This document shows, one piece after another, positions 8,474-15,815 of a DNA stretch of 64,000 bases. Position 1 is the first letter of the stretch; every line of letters begins with the position of its first letter. Origin of the DNA: Methanorbis furvi. Lineage in GTDB: Archaea; Halobacteriota; Methanomicrobia; Methanomicrobiales; Methanocorpusculaceae. The notes under the pieces are model-generated. The model was not told where the DNA came from and did not search any database. It saw only the letters and a program-made list of their open reading frames with translations. The position numbers were made by a program, and so were the translations under genes. Location: the NCBI RefSeq assembly GCF_032714615.1, contig NZ_JAWDKA010000003.1:1-64000 (forward strand), given 5' to 3'.

Positions 8474-9967
8474 TTAGTGCCGGAAGTGGCGGGTTCCGGT
8501 AAACACCACCGCAACGCCAAGCTCATCTGCCTTGGCAATAACCTCGGCATCACGGATCGAGCCTCCCGGCTGAATGAGTGCGGTCGCGCCAGCAGCTGCC
8601 GCAACCTCAAGCGTATCGGCAAACGGCAGGAACGCATCGGATGCGATGACGGTTCCTTTCATTGTTCTGCCGAACTCAGATGCCTTGATTATGGCAAGTT
8701 TTGCCGAGTCCACGCGGCTCATCTGGCCGACGCCAAGCCCGACGGTTTCGGTCGCGTTCGCATAAATGATCGCATTGCTCTTCGCATGCTTGACAACCTT
8801 CCATGCAAGCTTCAGTGCGGCAACCTCTTCAGCGGTTGGCGCACGCTTTGACACAATCTCCCAGCCCTCTTCATGGGCCGGAGTTCGCTGCACAAGAATG
8901 CCGCCGTCGATCGTCCGAACTTCATCAGCCGAAACTTCGGGCGGGAGAAGCAAAAGACGCATGTTCTCCTTTTTCTTCATGATCTCGCGTGCCTCATCCG
9001 TGAAGGAGGGGGCGATCAATACCTCAACAAAGGTGGAGCAGATCTCTTCGGCAACATCTTTGCCGACCTGGCTGTTCATCGCAACGACCGAGCCGTAGGC
9101 GGAAACCGGATCCACATCGCGTGCTTTCAGGTAGGAGGCAAGCTGGGTTGACCCAAGAGCTACCCCGCACGGGTTGTTGTGTTTTACAATGACCGTTGCC
9201 GGAGACGGGAGTTCGCGGCAGAGGCCGACCGCCGCGTGCACATCAAGATAGTTGTTGTAGGACATCTCCTTGCCCTGCAAAGCAACCTGTCCTGCGATGC
9301 CTGATGTTCCGTAGACTGCTGCCTTCTGGTGCGGGTTTTCTCCATAGCGCAGCGGGCGGCCGTTGGCAAACTGGAATGTGTAGGTGGTTGGGAAATCACT
9401 GCCGAGGCTGTTCAGATAGTTGGAGATCGCGCCGTCATAGGCAGCGGTCCGGGTGAGAGCCTTTGCGGCAAGGCCGAGCCTCTGTTCGTACGTGAACCCT
9501 TTGCCACTCACGGCTTCGATGACCATCGGGTAATCACTCGGGTCCACCACAACGGCAACGTCTTTGAAGTTTTTGGACGCCGCACGAATCATTGCAGGGC
9601 CGCCGATATCGACAAACTCGATCAGTTCGTCAAGCGGCAGATTCTTTTGAGACATCTCCTCAAACGGATATAAGTTGACGCAGAGAATGTCGATGCCCTC
9701 GATGCCGTGAGCCTTCATGATGTCGTCGTCTGTTCCGCGCCTGCCCAGAAGGCCGCCGTGAACCTTCGGGTGCAGTGTCTTGACGCGGCCGTCCATCATC
9801 TCCGGAAAACCGGTGTACTCAGAGACGTCTGTGACCGGAATGCCTGCGTCACGAAGCGTCTTTGCGGTTCCGCCGGAACTGAGAATGCCGATATTTTTTG
9901 CTGCCAGGGCTTTGGCAAGATCAAGAATGCCGGTCTTGTCCCAGACCGACAGGAGTGCACGAGTCAT
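8474..9967 (-). CDS. purH: Bifunctional AICAR transformylase / IMP cyclohydrolase
   Basis: A 497-residue cytoplasmic enzyme for the last two steps of IMP synthesis. The start is the ATG at 9967 (MTRALLSVWDKTG); the longer frame to 10081 adds a low-quality tail made from repeat DNA. The N-terminal IMP cyclohydrolase (MGS-like) domain shows ILSSGGTAKTLRDAG and MDGRVKTLHPKVHGG. The transformylase domain has RYGENPHQKAA and the catalytic KHNNPCG (lysine-histidine). The following motif reads DPVSAYGSVVAMN rather than the common SAFGG form, a modest variation. Many archaea lack PurH and use PurP/PurO, so its presence here is informative. A poly-T run follows the stop. Confidence 0.93.
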   Translation of the reverse strand: MTRALLSVWDKTGILDLAKALAAKNIGILSSGGTAKTLRDAGIPVTDVSEYTGFPEMMDGRVKTLHPKVHGGLLGRRGTDDDIMKAHGIEGIDILCVNLYPFEEMSQKNLPLDELIEFVDIGGPAMIRAASKNFKDVAVVVDPSDYPMVIEAVSGKGFTYEQRLGLAAKALTRTAAYDGAISNYLNSLGSDFPTTYTFQFANGRPLRYGENPHQKAAVYGTSGIAGQVALQGKEMSYNNYLDVHAAVGLCRELPSPATVIVKHNNPCGVALGSTQLASYLKARDVDPVSAYGSVVAMNSQVGKDVAEEICSTFVEVLIAPSFTDEAREIMKKKENMRLLLLPPEVSADEVRTIDGGILVQRTPAHEEGWEIVSKRAPTAEEVAALKLAWKVVKHAKSNAIIYANATETVGLGVGQMSRVDSAKLAIIKASEFGRTMKGTVIASDAFLPFADTLEVAAAAGATALIQPGGSIRDAEVIAKADELGVAVVFTGTRHFRH

Positions 9968-10057
9968 ATCAAAAGTATATGGTCGGGAGAAGGTATTAAT
10001 GAGATTGGGTCGAGGTGATCCACGAAAAAGAGTTCGTTTGTTTTTGGAATAAGTTTG

Positions 10058-10300
10058 AAACGCGAATAGCACGAATCGCATGTCTTTGGCCTGCTCACCG
10101 CTTCGCGGAATAGCGCGAATAAAAAATCGCCAAAGGCGATTTTTAGAATTTTACTAAAATTATTTATTTTCAAACAAACCAATTCGTCCAGAGAAGTACA
10201 TACAATTTTTTGAAAAATCGCCATTGACGATTTTTTATTCGCGCTATTCCGCGAAGCGGTGAGCAGGCCAAAGGCATGCGATTCGCGCTATTCGCGTTTT
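10058..10300. repeat. Family A inverted repeat element between uvrB and purH
   Basis: Left part 10058-10144 runs aaacgcgaatagcacgaatcgca, then a cctgctcaccgcttcgcgg module, then the palindrome aatcgccaaaggcgatt. About 70 nt of AT-rich body follow. The right part 10213-10300 is the mirror: aatcgccattgacgatt, tattcgcgctattccgcg, aagcggtgagcaggcc, ggcatgcgattcgcg. The right arm ends 8 nt before the uvrB stop codon. Confidence 0.82.
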
Positions 10301-10308
10301 AAAAATAA

Positions 10309-12243
10309 TCACAACCCGTTCCGCAGCTCCTTAACCCTGTCGCGAAGTGCGATCGCCTTCTCAAAGTCAAGACCAGCGGCGGCTGCCTTCATCTCAGCCT
10401 CAAGCTCGATGATGAGATTTGGAATCTCCGACTTCGGCAGATGCTTCACATCCTTAATGTCAACCTCCTTCTCGCGGACCGGTTTCTTGATCGTCTTTGG
10501 CACAATATCATGCTCGGTGTTGAACAAAATCTGCATCTCACGTCTGCGGGCGGTTTCTGACATCGCAACACGCATCGACTCGGTCATGTTGTCGGCATAC
10601 AAAACCACCCGTGACTCAGCATTGCGTGCCGCACGGCCGATGATCTGAATCAGACTCCGCGAATCACGCAGGAACCCCTCCTTATCAGCATCAAGAATTC
10701 CGATAAACCCGACCTCAGGAATATCAAGACCCTCACGAAGCAGATTGATACCCACCAGCACATCAAACAAACCAAGCCGCAGCTGGCGGATAAGCTCGGT
10801 CCGCTCAAGCGCCTGAATCTCCGAGTGAAGATATCTCGTCTTAATCCCCTGCTGCGCAAGATACTCGGTCAGCTCCTCGGCAAGCTTCTTCGTCAGCGTC
10901 GTAACAAGCGCACGGTCGCCTCTCGCGATCACCGCCTGAATTTCTCTGATGATATCATCAGTCTGCCCCTTAATGGGCCGCACCTCAACAACAGGATCCA
11001 CCAGACCCGTCGGCCTGATGATCTGCTCGACCACATCGCCCGAGTGGGACAACTCATACTCGCCCGGCGTTGCCGAGACAAAGATCACCTGACGCATATA
11101 CTTCTCAAACTCATCAAACTTGAGAGGGCGGTTGTCAAATGCGCTCGGCAGCCGGAACCCGTACTCAACCAGCGACATTTTTCTTGAGTGATCACCGTTG
11201 TACATCCCCCGAACCTGCGGGAGCGACTGGTGACTCTCATCGATCACCAGCAAAAAATCATCAGGGAAGTAATCAAGCAGACAGAACGGTTTCTCGCCTG
11301 CGGCTCGTCCATCGAAGTGGCGGGAGTAGTTCTCGATACCTTTGCAGGAGCCGGTCTCTTCAATCATCTCAAGATCATACTGCGTCCTCTGACGCAGACG
11401 GTGGGCCGAGAGATCGTCGAGTTTTCCCTCTCCGAGAACTTCGTCAAGTTCAGATCGAATGGATGCAAGACTTCGCTGCCGTTCAGACTCGGGCGTGACG
11501 AAGTGGCGCGCCGGATAGACATAAAAGTACTCGAGCCGTTCTTTTTCCTTGCCGGTGTTTTTGTCCACCTCAGAGATTCGTTCGATCTCATCACCAAACA
11601 GTTCGATTCTGATGATGTCGTTGAAGTAACCGGGGATGATATCGATCGTGTCCCCTTTGACGCGGAATCGTCCGGGCATCAGTTCAAGATCATTTCTCTC
11701 GAACAAAATGCTGATGAGTTTTTCGAGAATTTCGGTCCTGCCGATTTTTTGACCGGTGCGGAGTTCAAAACCGAGATTTTTGAAGTTCTCAGGGTTACCC
11801 AGACCATAGATGCAGGAGACCGAAGCCACTATTATAGTATCTCTGTGGGAGAGTAAAGACGCGGTCGCCGCAAGCCGCATCATCTCGATTTTGGGATTGA
11901 TTTGTGCATCCTTTTCGATGTACTGATCTTTTTTGGCGATGTAGGACTCGGGCTGGTAGTAGTCATAGTAGGAGATGAAGTACTCGACATGATTGTTCGG
12001 GAAAAATTCCTTGAACTCATTGTAAAGTTGTGCGGCAAGGGTTTTGTTGTGGGCAAGCACGAGCGTTGGTCTCTGGACGTTTGCGATAACATTTGCAATG
12101 GTGAAGGTTTTTCCTGACCCCGTCACGCCAAGCAGGGTCTGATACTGTTCGCCGTCTAAAATTCTGTCGGTGAGTTCGGCGATTGCTTCCGGCTGCGAGC
12201 CGCGGGGAGCGAACGAGGAGGTGATCTCAAACATGCCTGCCAT
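10309..12243 (-). CDS. uvrB: Excinuclease ABC subunit B
   Basis: A 644-residue DNA-repair helicase-like subunit that loads onto damaged DNA with UvrA and hands over to UvrC. Walker A is GVTGSGKT (about 39-46), followed by the beta-hairpin region YYDYYQPESYI. Walker B-like DESHQS, helicase motif FVSATPGEYE and motif VI IQIIGRAARN are present. The C-terminal UVR motif (about 605-640, ELEAEMKAAAAGLDFEKA) for UvrC contact is intact. The start could also be the ATG nine bases in (MFEITS). Bacterial-type UvrABC is patchy in archaea and mostly seen in mesophilic methanogens and halophiles. No uvrA or uvrC lies in the window. It diverges from the coiled-coil gene at 12349 over a shared promoter region. 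Confidence 0.95.
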   Translation of the reverse strand: MAGMFEITSSFAPRGSQPEAIAELTDRILDGEQYQTLLGVTGSGKTFTIANVIANVQRPTLVLAHNKTLAAQLYNEFKEFFPNNHVEYFISYYDYYQPESYIAKKDQYIEKDAQINPKIEMMRLAATASLLSHRDTIIVASVSCIYGLGNPENFKNLGFELRTGQKIGRTEILEKLISILFERNDLELMPGRFRVKGDTIDIIPGYFNDIIRIELFGDEIERISEVDKNTGKEKERLEYFYVYPARHFVTPESERQRSLASIRSELDEVLGEGKLDDLSAHRLRQRTQYDLEMIEETGSCKGIENYSRHFDGRAAGEKPFCLLDYFPDDFLLVIDESHQSLPQVRGMYNGDHSRKMSLVEYGFRLPSAFDNRPLKFDEFEKYMRQVIFVSATPGEYELSHSGDVVEQIIRPTGLVDPVVEVRPIKGQTDDIIREIQAVIARGDRALVTTLTKKLAEELTEYLAQQGIKTRYLHSEIQALERTELIRQLRLGLFDVLVGINLLREGLDIPEVGFIGILDADKEGFLRDSRSLIQIIGRAARNAESRVVLYADNMTESMRVAMSETARRREMQILFNTEHDIVPKTIKKPVREKEVDIKDVKHLPKSEIPNLIIELEAEMKAAAAGLDFEKAIALRDRVKELRNGL

Positions 12244-12317
12244 TTGTAGTAGTAATCTTGGTGTGAGGTACTATTAGTATGTGGGAATGCGGCATCAGGG
12301 GTCGCTATCTTCATATC

Positions 12318-12323
12318 TATATA
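12318..12323 (+). promoter_or_regulatory. TATA box of the 60-residue protein gene
   Basis: TATATA in catatctatatac lies about 28 nt before the ATG at 12349, as for a leaderless archaeal gene. On the other strand, a TATA-like catactaatag near 12270-12280 probably serves uvrB. Confidence 0.5.
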
Positions 12324-12348
12324 CTATTCAGGCGAACACCTCAATCAT

Positions 12349-12531
12349 ATGACACAGGAACTTGATAATGATGCCATTCTCCATGAACTCAAGCGGCTGG
12401 AAGGGATGATCCTCGTTCTTGAGAAGGAGAATATGGAGCTGCGCGAACGGGTGTCTGATCTTGAGCTCCAGACCGGGCAGCTGACCGAACGCCTGCTTCG
12501 AAGCGGCGGCTGTTCATCCTGCGGTATATGA
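12349..12531 (+). CDS. Small coiled-coil protein with Cys-rich tail
   Basis: A 60-residue protein. Residues 8-52 form a leucine-zipper-like heptad pattern (ILHELKRLEGMILVLEKEN, then LRERVSDLELQTGQLTERLL), and the tail GGCSSCGI has a CxxC pair that could bind metal or form a disulfide. It has a good TATA box and diverges from uvrB. The regular heptads, correct promoter spacing and clean stop argue it is real. A dimer or adaptor role is inference; no family is recognised. Confidence 0.65.
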   Translation: MTQELDNDAILHELKRLEGMILVLEKENMELRERVSDLELQTGQLTERLLRSGGCSSCGI

Positions 12532-12555
12532 TCTTTGTGAAACGCAAAGAAACTC

Positions 12556-12907
12556 GAAACGCGAATAGCACGAAGAACGCGAATAAAAAATCGCCAATGG
12601 CGATTTTTGAAAAAAAAATTACCAATATTTTTCTGAGAGCATAGATTGATCTGAAAATAAGTTATTTAGCAACCTCTTAAAAATCGCCAATGGCGATTTT
12701 TGAAAAAAAATTACCAATATTTTTCTGAGAGCATAGATTAATCTGAAAATAAGTTATTTAGCAACCTCTTAAAAATCGCCATTGGCGATTTTTTTTATTC
12801 GCGCTATTCCGCGAAGCGGTGAGCAGGCCGAAACGACTCCTGAAAGGAGGAGTTAAACACGACGAAACGGCGTGTGGAAGGCATGCGATTCGCGTTCTTC
12901 GCGTTTT
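12556..12907. repeat. Family A element with a 92-93 bp tandem duplication
   Basis: The outer left arm cgaaacgcgaatagcacg leads to three copies of the palindrome aatcgccaatggcgatt (tcgcc at 12591, 12684 and 12776). The roughly 75-nt body between the palindromes (ttaccaatatttttctgag... to ...agcaacctctta) is present twice and nearly identical. The outer right arm tattcgcgctattccgcg, agcggtgagcaggcc and ggcatgcgattcgcg follows, with an inserted 40-nt piece (gactcctgaaaggaggagtt and cacgacgaaacggcgtgtgg). It ends at the stop codon of the protease gene. Confidence 0.85.
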
Positions 12908-14273
12908 ATCGCGTGCCAGCGTCGACAGTGAACGCTTTGATCCTCACGTTCACATCGCCGTGCGCACCAATATCGGTCCACGCCCCTTCATCCTCATCAA
13001 ACAGATAACTCTGGTTTTCCTCAGACACCGAGGTTGAGATAAATATCTGATGCCGCTGGGTGAGATCCAGCGGCAGGGAGAGGCCCGGGTTTTCAAAAAA
13101 ATCCGAGGTGTCAGCCTCTGCACGAAGCGTAACCGTGACGGCAAAAGATTCGTTCGGGCGAAGCAGAAGCGGGCGGGGGAGCGGAATCGTGTGATACCCA
13201 GGGGTTTCCGCAGTTCCGCTCACCACTCTTTTGAGGGCGCTACCGAATTTGACTCCATTGATTGAGACAAAAATATCATACGAGACATTTTTGTTAAAGG
13301 TGAAAAACGAGACCGCACGAAGGGACTCATATCCTTTCGCAGTAAAGATGTTCGCCGCAGAAACTGTTATTTCGTCGCTGCCGTTGGAAGCGACCGGCAT
13401 TGATGTCGGCAGAATGCCGCCGTCGTACTGGTAATTGTGATCAAATGTCTCGGCAGGGACGACATCATAAAATACCGCATTGTCAAGCGAGGTATCATAG
13501 TACGAGACCCAGAAAAATCCATTGTCCCCAAACTCAGGTCCCCAGCTGTTTTTCATCAGCCATGCACCGTCACCCGGAGGGACGACGGTAAAATTTTCCC
13601 TGGAAAAATTATCATCCCATCCGACAAGGCCGACGGTGTGAGAACTGTCCGCATGATCAAAACAGTAGTAAGCGAAGGTGTCGTTGCGGTAGTAGGAGTC
13701 GTTTGAGTAGAGACCAACAGACGCAGCTCCGGTTTTCATCATCATGCGTTTGATCGCATCCGGCTCACTGAACTTGAGCCATGAAGAGTTCACGAGATAA
13801 TACGAGTTTGCCGCATGCGCAAGCGAGGAATCAAGAGCCGAAATATTTTCGTAAGGAGCGATGGATTCGTTCACAAACCCGAACCATGACGCAAGAACGA
13901 ACGCGGCAAAAAGTTCGTTGCCTCCTGCTTCAAGATACGATTTTTCGTCAGAGAGACTGATGAAGTCGCCGCGAAGTCCTTCGAGTCCCTCTTGGACAGC
14001 ATCAACACTTACCTCGTCGCGATTGTAGGCAAAGTAGGCGAGGTGCAGCTCCGAGAGATCAAGAGAGTCAGCATCCGCAAGGCCTTTTGTGATGATGTTT
14101 GACTCGGCAGCGTTCACAACACCGAACGCCCAGCAGGTGTTGGCATCTCCTTGCGACTTTGCAAAAGTTACGGCATGCAGCTCACGCAGATCAAAGGATG
14201 CGGGGGATGCCACGACTGTCGGAGATGTGATGATGATGAAGAGAAGAAAAAGAACAAGCAGCCGGCGGATCAT
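12906..14273 (-). CDS. Secreted papain-family (C1) cysteine protease
   Basis: A 455-residue exported protein. A signal peptide (about 1-22, RRLLVLFLLFIIITSPTVVA) precedes a papain-like domain: Q41 and C47 in SQGDANTCWAFG, the catalytic histidine in SSHTVGLVGWDD, and the asparagine in LMKNSWGPEFGDNGFFWVSY. No pro-region is visible. The C-terminal 170 residues form a beta-rich domain like the lectin-like domain that follows archaeal C1 peptidases (YQYDGGILPTSMP, then FTAKGYESLRAVSFFTF). It probably acts outside the cell on proteins or peptide cross-links. The start overlaps the stop of the upstream Xre gene as ATGA, so the two are translationally coupled, which is unusual for an exported protease. 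Confidence 0.88.
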   Translation of the reverse strand: MIRRLLVLFLLFIIITSPTVVASPASFDLRELHAVTFAKSQGDANTCWAFGVVNAAESNIITKGLADADSLDLSELHLAYFAYNRDEVSVDAVQEGLEGLRGDFISLSDEKSYLEAGGNELFAAFVLASWFGFVNESIAPYENISALDSSLAHAANSYYLVNSSWLKFSEPDAIKRMMMKTGAASVGLYSNDSYYRNDTFAYYCFDHADSSHTVGLVGWDDNFSRENFTVVPPGDGAWLMKNSWGPEFGDNGFFWVSYYDTSLDNAVFYDVVPAETFDHNYQYDGGILPTSMPVASNGSDEITVSAANIFTAKGYESLRAVSFFTFNKNVSYDIFVSINGVKFGSALKRVVSGTAETPGYHTIPLPRPLLLRPNESFAVTVTLRAEADTSDFFENPGLSLPLDLTQRHQIFISTSVSEENQSYLFDEDEGAWTDIGAHGDVNVRIKAFTVDAGTR

Positions 14274-14491
14274 TTTGCCACCGATTCTGGTTCATCGTCT
14301 GCTGAGAAGATGAACACCTCTTCGATCGGGAGATCAAAGATGCAGGCAATTTTGTGGGCGAGCAGGACTGAAGGATTATACTGCCCTTTTTCCAGAGAGA
14401 TAATTGTCCGGGAGGATACAAAGACCGCATCAGCCAGCTCCTGCTGGGTCATGCTGCGTGTGGCACGCAGCTCCCGAATTTTGTTATCCAT
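14270..14491 (-). CDS. Xre-family HTH transcriptional regulator
   Basis: A 73-residue DNA-binding protein from the ATG at 14491 (MDNKIRELRATRSMTQQ). The longer frame to 14554 adds an unrelated-looking prefix. The helix-turn-helix spans about residues 11-32 (MTQQELADAVFVSSRTIISLEKG), followed by the usual fourth helix and the tail PIEEVFIFSADDE typical of short YozG-like Xre regulators. Such regulators often sit with small multi-helix membrane proteins of the DUF2178/DUF3796 kind, as here. It is coupled to the protease gene by a 4-nt overlap and is a candidate autoregulator of the locus. Confidence 0.88.
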   Translation of the reverse strand: MDNKIRELRATRSMTQQELADAVFVSSRTIISLEKGQYNPSVLLAHKIACIFDLPIEEVFIFSADDEPESVAK

Positions 14492-14597
14492 TTCTTTATC
14501 CTTAATTATTTTGACAGAGAGGGAAATAGCCTTGCCGTCCTTCCAACTTCTCAAAACATGCCTGAGAAATTTTCGCAGTTTTCAATGTTCAGAGAAA

Positions 14598-15044
14598 TTA
14601 CATTTTCCGTTCAAAGTATGCATGAGCAATCAGGTAGACCATCATCAGAACAGCAAACAACCCCAACAGAAGTACCCGCACAGCAGAAACTACCGCGTAA
14701 GAGACATCTCCTGCGAGGATGTGAAGAATCGGTCCTGCATTGAATGCGGCAAACAGCAGTACTATTACTGCAATCTCCTGTGCGGCCCAGGATGATTTCA
14801 TAACAACAAGCAGTTCGCGTTCATCAAGTTTGGGAAACACCAGATTTCCTGATGAGTCAGTTCTGTCCCGGTGGTTTTTCAGAACATATGCTGCCGCAGC
14901 AACTCCCATCCCGAGAAACAAAATGGATGTGTAGGGAAACTGGGCAGTGTCGTCTGCAAACGAGAGAAGCAGACTCAAGGCCCCGCAGGCAAGAAAACCT
15001 GCGGCAAGAACGGTGTAGCGTTCAAGATAGTAAAGAGATGTCAT
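14598..15044 (-). CDS. Small four-helix membrane protein (DUF2178-like)
   Basis: A 148-residue protein with about four membrane helices (residues 12-32, 40-57, 86-106 and 118-140). The central cytoplasmic loop holds KLDERELLVVMKSSWAA, a motif characteristic of the DUF2178 group, in which a DER triplet precedes the third helix. It is 6 nt downstream of the similar gene at 15051-15518, and the two look like diverged paralogues. The Xre regulator begins about 107 nt further on. Possible roles include signalling to the regulator or acting as the effector; neither is shown. Confidence 0.72.
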   Translation of the reverse strand: MTSLYYLERYTVLAAGFLACGALSLLLSFADDTAQFPYTSILFLGMGVAAAAYVLKNHRDRTDSSGNLVFPKLDERELLVVMKSSWAAQEIAVIVLLFAAFNAGPILHILAGDVSYAVVSAVRVLLLGLFAVLMMVYLIAHAYFERKM

Positions 15045-15050
15045 AATATT

Positions 15051-15518
15051 TCACACCTTTGCATAGTAGTAATGGATGACAAACACGACCAGAGCGCCAA
15101 CAGAAAGGAGCATCAGAGACAGAAACATTCTGGATATATTTTCGACAATCACCATGTCGCTGATACCAAGAAATATCTCACAGATGTACTGCACATAGGT
15201 GACACAGAGGAAAAGGAGTCCAAGAACTACATAAAATGTAGAGGACGCTCCCTTCTCCTGCACACGAAGCCATCGTTCATCCTGATACGGTTTATCATCA
15301 ATTTTCATCTCAGCAGGATCACGCCGGTACCGGTAGAGGCATCCAAGAATAAAACATCCTCCGACAACAACACCAATAATTCCATAGGTTACGCCGCTCA
15401 GTCCAGGGCCCGGCGGAACATTCGGATAGAGATACTCCAACAACAGCCCTAAAATTCCACAGACCAAAAAAAATGCAAAAATCAGACACAGGGAAAACAG
15501 TCGTTTGGTAATCTTCAT
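15051..15518 (-). CDS. Small four-helix membrane protein (DUF2178-like), first gene of the protease locus
   Basis: A 155-residue membrane protein with about four helices (6-26, 40-60, 85-105, 125-150) and the loop DDKPYQDERWLRVQEKGASS, equivalent to the DER-containing loop of the next gene. GAGGAT lies only 3 nt before the ATG, a short Shine-Dalgarno spacing. It is the first gene of a minus-strand run ending in the secreted protease. Role unknown. Confidence 0.72.
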   Translation of the reverse strand: MKITKRLFSLCLIFAFFLVCGILGLLLEYLYPNVPPGPGLSGVTYGIIGVVVGGCFILGCLYRYRRDPAEMKIDDKPYQDERWLRVQEKGASSTFYVVLGLLFLCVTYVQYICEIFLGISDMVIVENISRMFLSLMLLSVGALVVFVIHYYYAKV

Positions 15519-15547
15519 GATCCTCTGAAAGTATATATGAAGTTTAT

Positions 15548-15557
15548 TTCATATGAA
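15548..15557. promoter_or_regulatory. Candidate operator of the membrane protein / Xre / protease locus
   Basis: The perfect palindrome ttcatatgaa lies 30 nt upstream of the first gene. On the minus strand the word acttcatat occurs twice, 17 nt apart, around 15532-15558. An AT-rich TATA candidate (caatattttt, minus strand) is at about 15570-15580. Binding by the locus-encoded Xre protein is inference. Confidence 0.35.
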
Positions 15558-15815
15558 GTTTTCTTCACCAAAAAATATTGAAAAATCACTCAGCCAAAAC
15601 ATCATCAGAAACAACAGCAATTTTTCTCAACTCCTCTTGTCTACAGAGAGTTTTTTACTGATTACTTGCATAAAAAGTTCCACCAAAACATCATCTCCGG
15701 GAAGCATCCTTGGTAATGACAGAATACCCAACACAGAGCACACCAGAGGCATGCCTGTTTTGTGCATTCTCTCATTAAAAAGTTGAAACGCCCTGAAATT
15801 TTGGAGGATTAACAG

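Noticed and set aside
11188-11856. 222-codon open frame antisense to uvrB
   Set aside because: It lies wholly inside a strong uvrB gene; its length follows from uvrB codon use and it has no start signals or recognisable motif.
12591-12792. Possible CRISPR-like array from three equal palindromes
   Set aside because: The two intervals between palindromes are copies of one another, so this is a tandem duplication and not an array of different spacers.
14151-14795. 214-codon plus-strand frame over the protease / Xre region
   Set aside because: It spans three well-supported minus-strand genes and their gaps, and the translation is a low-quality Lys/Ser-rich mix.
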